This document shows positions 42,785-50,461 of a stretch of DNA of 64,000 nucleotides, one piece after another. Position 1 is the first letter of the stretch. Every line of letters begins with the position of its first letter. The stretch covers positions 14,909-78,908 of the forward strand of contig DASTSO010000099.1 in the NCBI GenBank assembly GCA_035760645.1, written 5' to 3'. Position numbers and translations under genes: made by a program. This DNA comes from DASSTY01 sp035760645. Its GTDB lineage: Bacteria > Gemmatimonadota > Gemmatimonadetes > Gemmatimonadales > GWC2-71-9. The notes below the pieces were generated by a model, which saw nothing but the letters and a program-made list of their open reading frames with translations, made no database searches and was not told the DNA's origin.

Positions 42785-44749
42785 ATGCGCTTCCTCCTCC
42801 TGCACAGCCCCACCTGGCGGCCCGACGCCGCGCTCGCCGAGGCGTTCGCGGCGACGGCGGTCGAGACGCGCGCGGTCGCCGCGCCCGCCGACGTCCGGCC
42901 CGACGCGCGCCCGACGGTGCTGCTCGTCGATCCCGCGGCGCGGGGCGCGCTCGACGCCGAGACGCAGGCGGGTCTCGTCGAGCGGGGCCTCGCCCTGGTC
43001 GCCCTCGGGGCACCGGGTGAGACGGAGCTGCCCGGAGAGCTCCCCGACGCCGGGCTCAGCGCCTTCGTCGCCTGGCCGGCGGCGCCCCGCCGGCTCCTGC
43101 TCGCGCTGCGCACGGCCTTCCGCGAGGCCACCGCGCGGCGCGAGGCGCGGCTCGCGCGCGCGGAGGCGGCGGTGCGCACGCACGAGGTCGCCGAGCTCAC
43201 GGAGATCGGCATCCGGCTCCTCACCGAGCGCGACCACGACGCGCTCCTCGCCCTCATCCTCCAGCAGGCGCGCCGGATCACGAGCTGCGACGCCGGCAGC
43301 CTCTATCTCGTCGAGACGGACGACGCGGGCGCGCGGCGGCTCCGCTTCCGCCTCGCCCAGAACGACAGCCGGCCCGACCTCCCCTTCGCCGAGCACCTGC
43401 TGCCGCTCGACCCCGGCTCGCTCGCCGGCTGGGCGGCGACGAGCGGCGAGCCGCTCGTGCTCGACGACGTGCAGGACCTCCCGCCCGCGGCGCCCTACGC
43501 CTTCAACCGCTCCTTCGACGCACGCTCGGGCTACCGGACGAAGTCCATGCTCGTCATCCCGATGTCGAACCACCACGGCGAGGTGATCGGCGTCCTCCAG
43601 CTCATCAACCGGAAGCTGCACCCCGACGCGGTGCTCGCGAGCGCGGAGGACGCCGAGCGCGAGGTCCTGCCCTTCAGCCCGCACACCGTGAAGCTGGTGC
43701 GCGCGCTCGCGGGCCAGGCCGCCGTGTCGCTCGAGAACGCCCAGCTCCATGCGGCGATCGAGCGGCTGTTCGAAGGCTTCGTCCGCGCCGCGGTGACGGC
43801 GATCGAGCAGCGCGACCCGACCACCTCGGGGCACTCCGAGCGGGTCGCCCGCATGAGCGTGGCCCTCGCGCAGGTGGTAGATGCCGCGGACGACGGCCCC
43901 TACGCCGCCGCGCGCTTCGACGCCGACCAGGTGCGCGAGCTGCGCTACGCGGCGCTCCTGCACGACGTGGGCAAGGTGAGCGTGCGGGAGGAGGTGCTCA
44001 CCAAACCGCGCAAGCTGCGCGACGGCGACCTCGCGCTCATCCGCCAACGGCACGCCTATCTCATCCGCACCGCCGAGTGGAGCTACGAGCGGGCCCGCGC
44101 GGCGCACCTCGCCGAGCAGGGCCCGCCGGGCGACGCCGCGGTGCTCGCGCGCCTCGCCGCCGAGCGCGCGGCGGAGCTCGCCGCGCTCGAGCGGCTCCTC
44201 GCGCTCGTCGAGGAGTCGAACCAGCCCCTGATCGTCTCCCCGGCCGACACCGTCGTGCCGCCCTCGGCGGCGGAGCTCGCCGCCCTGGGCCGCCGCACCT
44301 CGCCGGGCCTCGACGGCGCGCCGCTCCCCTGGCTCACGGGGCGCGAGCTCGCCGACCTCGCCGTGCGGCGCGGCAGCCTGAACGCGGCGGAGCGGCGGGA
44401 GATCGAGAGCCACGTGACGCACACCTACGCCTTCCTGCGCAGCATCCCGTGGACCCGCGGGCTCCGCGGCGTGCCCGAGATCGCGCGCGGCCACCACGAG
44501 AAGCTCGACGGGAGCGGCTATCCGCTCGGCATCGGCGGTGCGGCGATCCCGGTGCCGACGCGCATCATGACGATCACGGACATCTACGACGCGCTCACGG
44601 CCGCCGACCGCCCCTACAAGCGGGCGGTCGCGGCCGAGACGGCGCTCGACATCCTCCGCGACGAGGTCGCCGCGGGGATGCTCGACGCCGGGCTCTTCAG
44701 GCTGTTCGTGGAGGGACGGGTGTGGACGACGGGAGCGGGGCCGGACTGA
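42785..44749 (+). CDS. GAF and HD-GYP domain phosphodiesterase-like protein
   Basis: A 654-residue cytoplasmic signalling protein. Residues 1-120 resemble a receiver domain without a clear phospho-Asp site. A GAF domain spans about 135-330 (ITSCDAGSLYLVETDD, SMLVIPMSNHHGEVIGVLQLIN). The HD-GYP domain begins near 345 (AIEQRDPTTSGHSERVARMS), with His393-Asp394 in HDVGK and HHEKLDGSGYP at 570-580. HD-GYP proteins degrade cyclic di-GMP. The HD and GYP halves, normally about 60 residues apart, are separated here by 177 residues because of an Ala/Glu-rich insertion (about 430-540). The metal and GYP residues are kept. The end overlaps the convergent DUF4105 gene by 53 bp. Confidence 0.88.
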   Translation: MRFLLLHSPTWRPDAALAEAFAATAVETRAVAAPADVRPDARPTVLLVDPAARGALDAETQAGLVERGLALVALGAPGETELPGELPDAGLSAFVAWPAAPRRLLLALRTAFREATARREARLARAEAAVRTHEVAELTEIGIRLLTERDHDALLALILQQARRITSCDAGSLYLVETDDAGARRLRFRLAQNDSRPDLPFAEHLLPLDPGSLAGWAATSGEPLVLDDVQDLPPAAPYAFNRSFDARSGYRTKSMLVIPMSNHHGEVIGVLQLINRKLHPDAVLASAEDAEREVLPFSPHTVKLVRALAGQAAVSLENAQLHAAIERLFEGFVRAAVTAIEQRDPTTSGHSERVARMSVALAQVVDAADDGPYAAARFDADQVRELRYAALLHDVGKVSVREEVLTKPRKLRDGDLALIRQRHAYLIRTAEWSYERARAAHLAEQGPPGDAAVLARLAAERAAELAALERLLALVEESNQPLIVSPADTVVPPSAAELAALGRRTSPGLDGAPLPWLTGRELADLAVRRGSLNAAERREIESHVTHTYAFLRSIPWTRGLRGVPEIARGHHEKLDGSGYPLGIGGAAIPVPTRIMTITDIYDALTAADRPYKRAVAAETALDILRDEVAAGMLDAGLFRLFVEGRVWTTGAGPD

Positions 44750-46115
44750 GCTCCACGGCTTCGAGCGGCGGTGCCGCGGTCGTCGCCTCCACCGCGGCGG
44801 CGAGCCACCACACCCCGGCGAGCACGCCGAGGTGGACCGGCAGCATCAGGGCGATCATCTCGCCGTTGTGCTGGCTGAAGCCGGGGAGGAGCTTCGCGAC
44901 GAGGCCCAGCGCGGCGAGCCCCGCCACGACGAGCGCGAGCCGCCGCGCCGCGCGCGCCGCCCACGGCGCCCCCGCGGCGAGGCGCGGCAGCACCACGACG
45001 AGCGGCAGCGCCAGCAGATTGGCGAGGAAGAGATTCTCGTTGCGGTAGGCTGCGTGGTGGTCGGTCGCGGCCCAGAGCAGCGTGACGATCACCCCCGCCA
45101 CGCCCGCGAGGAACATCCAGAGCGCGGCGACCCCGGCGAACCAGCGCCCGACCCCCCGCCGCGGCCGCCCGGCGCGCCGGGCGGCCGCGGCGCGCCGGCC
45201 CAGCCAGGCGACGAGCCCGCCCAGCAGCACCCCCGCGACGAGGAAGGGCGGGACCATGTTCGGCGGCGCCCCCGGATCGGCGAAGGTCCGGCTCGCGTGC
45301 ACCGCGTACTCCGTCTGCACGAGCTTCGTCGGCCGGCCGTCGGGGCCCGGCACGGTGAGCTCGTTGAGCCGGTCGCGCAGCTTGAGCGGGAGGAACATCT
45401 CCTCCCACTCCGAGATGGTCCGGTCGGTCGGCTCACCGAGGCCGAACATGATGCCGGCGTAGATCGGGAGGTCCGAGCCCGTGAGGCGCGCGGTGTGCCA
45501 GCGGTAGGTCGTGCCGCTCGGCGCCGTGTCGGTGGCGGCGCGGAGCCGGCCGCCGATCACCCGGTCGATCGCGTCGCGCACGCGGGTCGCGCAGTTGTCG
45601 CGGTAGTAGTCGTAGAAGTAGTACTTGTGCTCGTCGCGCGCGTTCCAGGCGAGAAAGTCGCGCAGCTCGCGCCGCGCCGCGAGCGGCAGGGCGAGCTCCT
45701 GCACCCACACCGAGCGGTCGTGCTGGACGTAGGTGTCGATGTAGGGCACCGCCGGATACCCCGCCATCCAGTACCACATGCGCCCCTGGACGAAGCGGAG
45801 CAGGAAGTTCTCCTGCTGGAAGGAGAACATCCCGTAGTTGTACGCGATGCTCGTCCCGTCCGCGGGGTCCTCCACCCACAGCGCCACGTGCCCGAACCGC
45901 TCCCACACCTCGGCGCCGGGCCCCATGGTGACGACGTAGACGCGGAGGGCCGTGTCGGGCGGGACGGCGGCAGGGCGGGACGGCGGGAGGCTCACTCCCT
46001 GCGCCTGCAACGCTCCGGCCGTCAGCAGGAGCAACCAGAGCCCGAGGAGGGCACGGAGTCCCGCGGGCCACCGGAGCCCTCCCGCCGTCCCGCCGTCCCG
46101 CCGTCCCGCCCTCAC
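44697..46115 (-). CDS. DUF4105 membrane protein
   Basis: A 472-residue protein: a signal peptide or anchor (residues about 16-36, LRALLGLWLLLLTAGALQAQ), an extracytoplasmic DUF4105 domain (about 50-260: RVYVVTMGPGAEVWERFGHVALWVED, YNYGMFSF, YRDNCATRVRDAID) and four C-terminal membrane helices. The Cys in DNCATR and the His in GHVALW are arranged as in NlpC/P60-like cysteine hydrolases, to which DUF4105 is thought to be related; activity is unproven. GTG 46115 overlaps the preceding stop (GTGA). The first 15 codons and codons 37-47 lie in repeat element E, so its leader is built partly from the repeat. Confidence 0.78.
   Translation of the reverse strand: MRAGRRDGGTAGGLRWPAGLRALLGLWLLLLTAGALQAQGVSLPPSRPAAVPPDTALRVYVVTMGPGAEVWERFGHVALWVEDPADGTSIAYNYGMFSFQQENFLLRFVQGRMWYWMAGYPAVPYIDTYVQHDRSVWVQELALPLAARRELRDFLAWNARDEHKYYFYDYYRDNCATRVRDAIDRVIGGRLRAATDTAPSGTTYRWHTARLTGSDLPIYAGIMFGLGEPTDRTISEWEEMFLPLKLRDRLNELTVPGPDGRPTKLVQTEYAVHASRTFADPGAPPNMVPPFLVAGVLLGGLVAWLGRRAAAARRAGRPRRGVGRWFAGVAALWMFLAGVAGVIVTLLWAATDHHAAYRNENLFLANLLALPLVVVLPRLAAGAPWAARAARRLALVVAGLAALGLVAKLLPGFSQHNGEMIALMLPVHLGVLAGVWWLAAAVEATTAAPPLEAVELSPAPLPSSTPVPPRTA
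45957..46111. repeat. Composite inverted-repeat element E inside the DUF4105 5' end
   Basis: Left arms GGGCGGGACGGCGG (45957-45970) and GGGCGGGACGGCGGGAG (45973-45989) oppose a right arm at 46079-46111 made of CTCCCGCCGT, then two CCCGCCGT units and CCCGCCC. It starts at the stop codon of the oxidoreductase gene and spans the signal-peptide region of the DUF4105 gene, remaining in frame. Confidence 0.85.
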
Positions 46116-47119
46116 AGCGCCACGTCCCTCCCCTCCGCCGCCGACTTGTAGATCGCGTCGAGGATGCGGTGCAGCGTGAGGTGCTCCTGCAGCGAGGGAG
46201 CCTTCGCCTCGCCGCGGATGGCGGCGAGGAAGTGCGCCCACTCGGCGCGGTAGGAGGCGGTGAAGGCGCTCTCGCGCGAGCTCGAGCCGGTGGGGGCGAC
46301 GTCGGTCGGGGTGCCGTTCAGCTCCTTCCAGACCCGCAGCGGGTTGATCCCGGCCGTGCCCTTGCTGCCGCGCAGGCCCACGCCGAAGCGCTCGCCCTCG
46401 CCGACGTGGTGCCAGGTGACGTCGAGGAAGAGCGCCGCGCCGTTCTCGCAGGCCACGAAGGCGCTCCCCGACTGCTCCACCCCGCGCTCCTTCCCGCCCC
46501 CCTCGAGCACCGCGCTCACGCGCGCCGGCTCGGGGTTGCCCGCCAGCCACAGCATGAGGTCGAGCACCGTGAGCCCCAGGTCGAGCATCGCGCCGCCGCC
46601 GGAGAGCTCGCGCCGGGTGCGCCAGCCGAGCTGGCTGCGGCTCGGGCGGAAGACGTGCCAGCTCCCGCGCACGCTGTCGATCGTGCCGAGCTCGCCGCTC
46701 TGGACGAAGCTGCGCACGAGCTGCACGTCGTGGCGGTAGCGGTGGTTCAGGCCGACCATCACCACGCGGTCCTTCTTCTCGGCCGCGCGGATCACCTTCT
46801 GCACGCTGGCCGTCGTCGTCGCGAGCGGCTTCTCGACGAGCACGTGCAGTCCGGCCGAGAGCGCGGCGAGGATGTGCGACTCGTGCAGGTGGTTCGGCGT
46901 GCAGAGCACGACGGCGTCGAGCTCCTCGCTGTCCAGCAGGTCCTCGATGTCGTCGAAGGCGTTCGGCACGCCGAAGCGGTTGGCGAGGGCGCGGGCCTTC
47001 GGCAGGTCGGTGTCGCAGACCGCGCGCACGTCCGTCCCCTTCAGCTTCTTCAGCACCGGCAGGTGGGCCACCTGCGCGATCGCCCCGCCGCCGACGATGC
47101 CGACCTTGAGGTCGCTCAT
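46112..47119 (-). CDS. Gfo/Idh/MocA-family oxidoreductase
   Basis: A 335-residue NAD(P)-dependent sugar-type dehydrogenase. The N-terminal Rossmann fold has VGIVGGGAIAQVAHLPVL, and the family motif EKPLATT (Lys about 97) contributes to catalysis. GLNHRYRHDVQLV, LGWRTRRELSGGGAMLDLGLTVLDLMLWL supply the C-terminal alpha/beta domain with the conserved GG...D...H-like substrate site, although Leu replaces the usual His in DLGLTVLDLM. The substrate is unknown. ATG 47119 has GGGAG upstream. Its stop overlaps the DUF4105 start. Confidence 0.85.
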   Translation of the reverse strand: MSDLKVGIVGGGAIAQVAHLPVLKKLKGTDVRAVCDTDLPKARALANRFGVPNAFDDIEDLLDSEELDAVVLCTPNHLHESHILAALSAGLHVLVEKPLATTTASVQKVIRAAEKKDRVVMVGLNHRYRHDVQLVRSFVQSGELGTIDSVRGSWHVFRPSRSQLGWRTRRELSGGGAMLDLGLTVLDLMLWLAGNPEPARVSAVLEGGGKERGVEQSGSAFVACENGAALFLDVTWHHVGEGERFGVGLRGSKGTAGINPLRVWKELNGTPTDVAPTGSSSRESAFTASYRAEWAHFLAAIRGEAKAPSLQEHLTLHRILDAIYKSAAEGRDVAL

Positions 47120-47155
47120 GAATGCGCTCCCATGAAGACGAGTCCGCTCCGCGGC

Positions 47156-48487
47156 TCAGTAGAGCCGGTCGAGGGTGGTCGTAGGATAGTAGGCCGCGAG
47201 GATCTCGTCGTAGCGCTGTCCCGCGCGGGCCCGGCCCACGGCGCCCCACTGGCACATGCCGACGCCGTGTCCCGCCCCGGAGCCCTCGGCCACGACCTGC
47301 GTGATGCGCCGCGGCGCGCCGGTGACGGCGAGGGTGAAGAGGTTGCTGCGGAGCGGCTCGCCGGTCACGGTCTGGAGCGCGCTCCGGACCTGGGGACCGT
47401 CGACGCGCACCTCGCCCGTGCGCACGCGCGCGGCGAGCTCGCCCACGCGGCCGCTCCCGGTGCGCAGCGTGACGCGGAGGTCGCGCACCTCGCCGACCCC
47501 ATCGGCGCGCACGCCGGCCACGGCGGGAAGCGTGCGCTGCAGCGTCGCATTGAGCTGCGCGCCGCTCCACTCCTCGGTCCAGCGGAAGCGCGGCGAGATG
47601 CGGCACCAGGCGCCGTCGGGACCGACGTCGCTCACCGAGCGCAGGTAGGGCCGCGCCGCGCCGCGGAAGACCTCGGTGCCCTCGGCGGTGCGCCCGCCGC
47701 AGGTCGAGAAGAAGAAGGCGTCGATCGGCTGGCCGCCCCAGGTGACGGCCTGGCCCCGCGTCGCCTGCACCGCGTCGGCCGCCGCCGGGTACTCGGCCGT
47801 CACCCCGCCGTAGACCTGGTCGGCGACGCCGGCGTAGAGGTCGAAGCCCTGCGCGGCCCAGCGGCCCATGTTGCGCAGCGCGTAGGTGCGCGAGACGACC
47901 GCCTGCGCGCGCAGCGCCTCGCGCTCGGCCACCGGGTCGCGGCGCCCCATCTCGCCCGCGACCACGCCGACGAGATAGCGCTCCAGCGCGACGCGGTTGA
48001 CGGCGGTGACGCCGGTCCGATCGCGAAGCAGCGTGACCTCGCCGGCGTAGTCGCGGCCGTTCACGCGCACCGTGCCGTCGGCGTCGCGGGGCACGACGGT
48101 CACCTGCTCGACCTGCGTCGTCACGCCGCCCGGACCCGCCGCGAGCGCGAGCCCGCGCGCGGCCGGCAGCACCCGCAGCGTCGTCCCCGCCGCCAGCGCG
48201 TCCATGAGTCCCGCGTCGGTGGCCTGCAGCCGGAGCGCGCCGCCGCCGCCGATCGTCACCGCCGAGGCGCCGACCGCGAGGCCGACGCGGATCGGCGGGC
48301 CGGCGCTCGGCGCGGGCGTCGCCCCCGGCGCGCCGGGCACGCCCCCGCCCGCCGGCCCGCCCGCCCGGATGCACCCCGCGGCCGCAAGCCCCGCGAGCGC
48401 CGCGGCGAGCGCGGCGGCGGTCAGCCGCGACGCGGCTGCGCGCCGCAGCGCGCGCCGGAGCGCGTGCCGCCGACCGAGGCCGCTCAC
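47156..48487 (-). CDS. SpoIID/LytB-domain lipoprotein
   Basis: A 443-residue envelope protein. A leader (LTAAALAAALAGLAAAGC) ends in a relaxed lipobox. The SpoIID domain includes YLVGVVAGEMGRRDPVAEREALRAQAVVSRTYAL, with the catalytic-type Glu in GEM, the cysteine pair FFSTCGGRT and GAWCRIS, and the C-terminal HGVGMCQWGAVGRA. SpoIID proteins are lytic transglycosylases acting on denuded glycan strands; outside spore-formers they are thought to remodel septal or envelope peptidoglycan. GTG 48487 overlaps the yajQ stop (GTGA). Confidence 0.87.
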   Translation of the reverse strand: MSGLGRRHALRRALRRAAASRLTAAALAAALAGLAAAGCIRAGGPAGGGVPGAPGATPAPSAGPPIRVGLAVGASAVTIGGGGALRLQATDAGLMDALAAGTTLRVLPAARGLALAAGPGGVTTQVEQVTVVPRDADGTVRVNGRDYAGEVTLLRDRTGVTAVNRVALERYLVGVVAGEMGRRDPVAEREALRAQAVVSRTYALRNMGRWAAQGFDLYAGVADQVYGGVTAEYPAAADAVQATRGQAVTWGGQPIDAFFFSTCGGRTAEGTEVFRGAARPYLRSVSDVGPDGAWCRISPRFRWTEEWSGAQLNATLQRTLPAVAGVRADGVGEVRDLRVTLRTGSGRVGELAARVRTGEVRVDGPQVRSALQTVTGEPLRSNLFTLAVTGAPRRITQVVAEGSGAGHGVGMCQWGAVGRARAGQRYDEILAAYYPTTTLDRLY

Positions 48488-48987
48488 CCGCGGTAGTTGC
48501 CGAACTTCAGCTCGATGCCGAAGTCCTGCGAGCGCAGGAAGGCGATCACCTGCTGGAGCTCGTCCCGGCTCGGGCTCGTCACCCGCAGCTCGTCGCCCTG
48601 GATGCTCGCCTGCACCTTCTTGAAGCCCTGGTCCTTGATCGCCTTCTGGATCTTCTTCGCCGTCTCCTGCGAGATGCCCTGCGTGAGCTTCACGGTGCGG
48701 CGCACCGACTGGCCGGTGGCGGGCTCGAGCTCGCCCAGGTCGAGGTTCTTCACGGGCACCCCGCGCTTGATCATCTTCGCCTGCAGCACGTCGACGAGTT
48801 GCTCCATGCGGAACTCGTCGTCCGCGGCGAGCCGGATCTCGGCCTTCGCGCGGTCGTAGTCGATCGTGCAGTGGGTGCCCTTGAAGTCGTAGCGCTGGGC
48901 GATCTCCTTGACCGCCTGGTTCACCGCGTTGTCGACCTCCTGCAGGTCGGCGCCGGTGGAGATGTCGAAGGACGGATTGCTGGCCAT
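48484..48987 (-). CDS. yajQ: YajQ-family nucleotide-binding protein
   Basis: A 167-residue DUF520 protein with the full family sequence: PSFDISTGADLQEVDNAVNQAVKEIAQRYDFKGT, MIKRGVPVKNLDLGELEPATGQSVRRTVKLTQGISQETAKKI and IQGDELRVTSPSRDELQQVIAFLR. Some YajQ proteins bind cyclic di-GMP and act with transcription factors; others bind RNA or nucleotides. An HD-GYP gene lies 4 kb away, which makes c-di-GMP plausible. It is the first gene of the run yajQ-spoIID-like-oxidoreductase-DUF4105. Confidence 0.93.
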   Translation of the reverse strand: MASNPSFDISTGADLQEVDNAVNQAVKEIAQRYDFKGTHCTIDYDRAKAEIRLAADDEFRMEQLVDVLQAKMIKRGVPVKNLDLGELEPATGQSVRRTVKLTQGISQETAKKIQKAIKDQGFKKVQASIQGDELRVTSPSRDELQQVIAFLRSQDFGIELKFGNYRG

Positions 48988-49097
48988 GGGGGCGGAGTTC
49001 GGGTGGACGGCGGCGTGACGTGGGACGCCGTAGCTTAAGCCCGGCGTGCGGCGGCCTCAAGGCGCCCGCGGGGCGCGGCGCCTGGCCCCGAACGCCC

Positions 49098-49121
49098 ACG
49101 GGCCTCCCGAGGGAGGCCCGT
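49098..49121 (-). terminator. Palindrome after the sigma factor gene
   Basis: ACGGGCCTCCCG directly followed by its complement CGGGAGGCCCGT forms a 24-nt near-perfect palindrome 33 nt past the sigma factor stop codon. It lacks a T-tract. Confidence 0.55.
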
Positions 49122-49153
49122 CGCGTTCAGCCGGTCGGCCCCTGGGGCCGGTC

Positions 49154-50023
49154 TCACCCCAGGAAGCTCTCGAGCGCGCGCGCGCGGCTCACGTGCCGCA
49201 GGCGCGAGAGTGCCTTCTCCTTGATCTGGCGCACCCGCTCGCGCGTGATGCCGAGAAGGCTGCCGATCTCCTCGAGCGTCATCGGCTCGGGGCCGTCGAG
49301 GCCGAAGTAGAGGCGGAGGATCTTCGCCTCGCGCTCCTTGAGGCTGCCGAGCACCTCCTCGATCGACTCGGTGAGGGCGTGCTCGAAGGTCTCGCTGTCG
49401 GGGCCGGGGTTCTGGGTGTCGGGGAGGTAGTCGAGGAGCTTGTTGTCCTCGCCGGGGGTGAGCGGGGCGTCGAGCGAGAGGTGGTTCTGGCTGATGGAGA
49501 GGGTCTTCTGCACCTCCTCCATCGAGATGTCCATCCCCTCGGCGATCTCCGACGGGGTGGGCTCGCGCCCGAGCTCCTGGAGGAGCGCCGAGGAGCGCTT
49601 GCCGATGCGGTGCAGCGTGCCGGCGCGGTTGAGCGGCACCCGCACGATGCGGCTCTGCTCGGCCAGCGCCTGCAGGATCGCCTGGCGGATCCACCAGACG
49701 GCGTAGCTGATGAACTTGATGCCCTTGGTCTCGTCGAACTTGTGGGCCGCGCGGATCAGGCCGAGGTTGCCCTCGTTGATCAGGTCCGCGAGCGACACGC
49801 CCTGGTTCTGGTACTTCTTCGCGACCGAGACCACGAACCGCAAATTGCTGCGGACCAGCTTGTCGAGGGCTTCCTGATCACCCTCGCGAATCCGCTGCGC
49901 GAGTCTCACTTCTTCCTCCTGCGGAATCAGCGGATACTTGCTGATCTCGCGCAGGTACTGATCCAAGGAGCCTTCGTCGAACGAGGGACCACGCTTGGAA
50001 GATCCGACCTGCATGGGACGCAT
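49154..50023 (-). CDS. rpoD: Primary-type sigma-70 factor, short Bacteroidota-like form
   Basis: A 289-residue sigma factor. Region 1.2 (SLDQYLREISKYPLIPQEEEVRLAQRIREGD), region 2 with the -10 and melting segment (LINEGNLGLIRAAHKFDETKGIKFISYAVWWIRQAILQALAEQSRIVRVP), region 3 and region 4.2 (TLEEIGSLLGITRERVRQIKEKALSRLRH) are complete. It lacks region 1.1 and the long non-conserved insert of proteobacterial RpoD, as in Bacteroidota primary sigma factors. A role as the housekeeping factor is inferred from full region conservation; a group 2 paralogue is the alternative. Starts at 50023; ATG 50014 is possible. Confidence 0.88.
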   Translation of the reverse strand: MRPMQVGSSKRGPSFDEGSLDQYLREISKYPLIPQEEEVRLAQRIREGDQEALDKLVRSNLRFVVSVAKKYQNQGVSLADLINEGNLGLIRAAHKFDETKGIKFISYAVWWIRQAILQALAEQSRIVRVPLNRAGTLHRIGKRSSALLQELGREPTPSEIAEGMDISMEEVQKTLSISQNHLSLDAPLTPGEDNKLLDYLPDTQNPGPDSETFEHALTESIEEVLGSLKEREAKILRLYFGLDGPEPMTLEEIGSLLGITRERVRQIKEKALSRLRHVSRARALESFLG

Positions 50024-50461
50024 GCGTCTCGACCTCGTGGCGGATATCGTGTAGGCGGCTGCGAAGCGACGGGGGCGCAGACCGGCCGTGACAATTGTGC
50101 GGTTGAGAGGAGAACCCGCGAGCCCGCGCCTGGGGGACCTCCGGCCTGGGGCCAGGAAGCGGTCCTGGCAGGGGCACTTCGCGGACCGGCGCAGCAGTGC
50201 AGCGAGGCGATTCTGCGAGACGTCGCCTGCGGCGCCGGACGGCGCATCGCTCGTCCTACGACATTCCTTGCTCCCACAGCCGTGCGATGCCGGATCGAGT
50301 GATCCTGACGAACCTTAGCGCAAGGTCTGGACGCGCGCAACCACTCGCGGCACCGGCAGATGCGCGCGGCGCGGCGTGTGTGACCCACCACACGCCGCGC
50401 CGCCGTACCGGCTCACGCCGGCGCCTCCGAGGGCCTCCCCGCCCCCCGCCCGCGGTTCCGC
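50024..50461. other. Intergenic region upstream of the sigma factor
   Basis: 438 bp with lower GC than its surroundings between 50250 and 50340. No gene is convincing. The only clear structure is a hairpin at 50368-50401. The sigma factor promoter should lie here; TAAGGTTC near 50315 on the minus strand is a weak candidate. Confidence 0.5.
50368..50401 (-). terminator. 13-bp hairpin after the aldehyde dehydrogenase gene
   Basis: GGCGCGGCGTGTG (50368-50380) pairs perfectly with CACACGCCGCGCC (50389-50401) across an 8-nt loop, about 60 nt past the stop codon. No T-tract follows. Confidence 0.55.

Noticed and set aside
46116..48374. Extension of the DUF4105 frame over 750 codons upstream
   Set aside because: It runs antisense-free but out of frame through the oxidoreductase and SpoIID-like genes; GTG 46115 with a GTGA overlap and a following leader peptide is the sensible start.
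50089..50094. TTGTCA as -35 box of the sigma factor gene
   Set aside because: At 17 nt spacing the -10 position is CGTCGC; the nearest AT-rich TACACGATAT is about 35 nt away.
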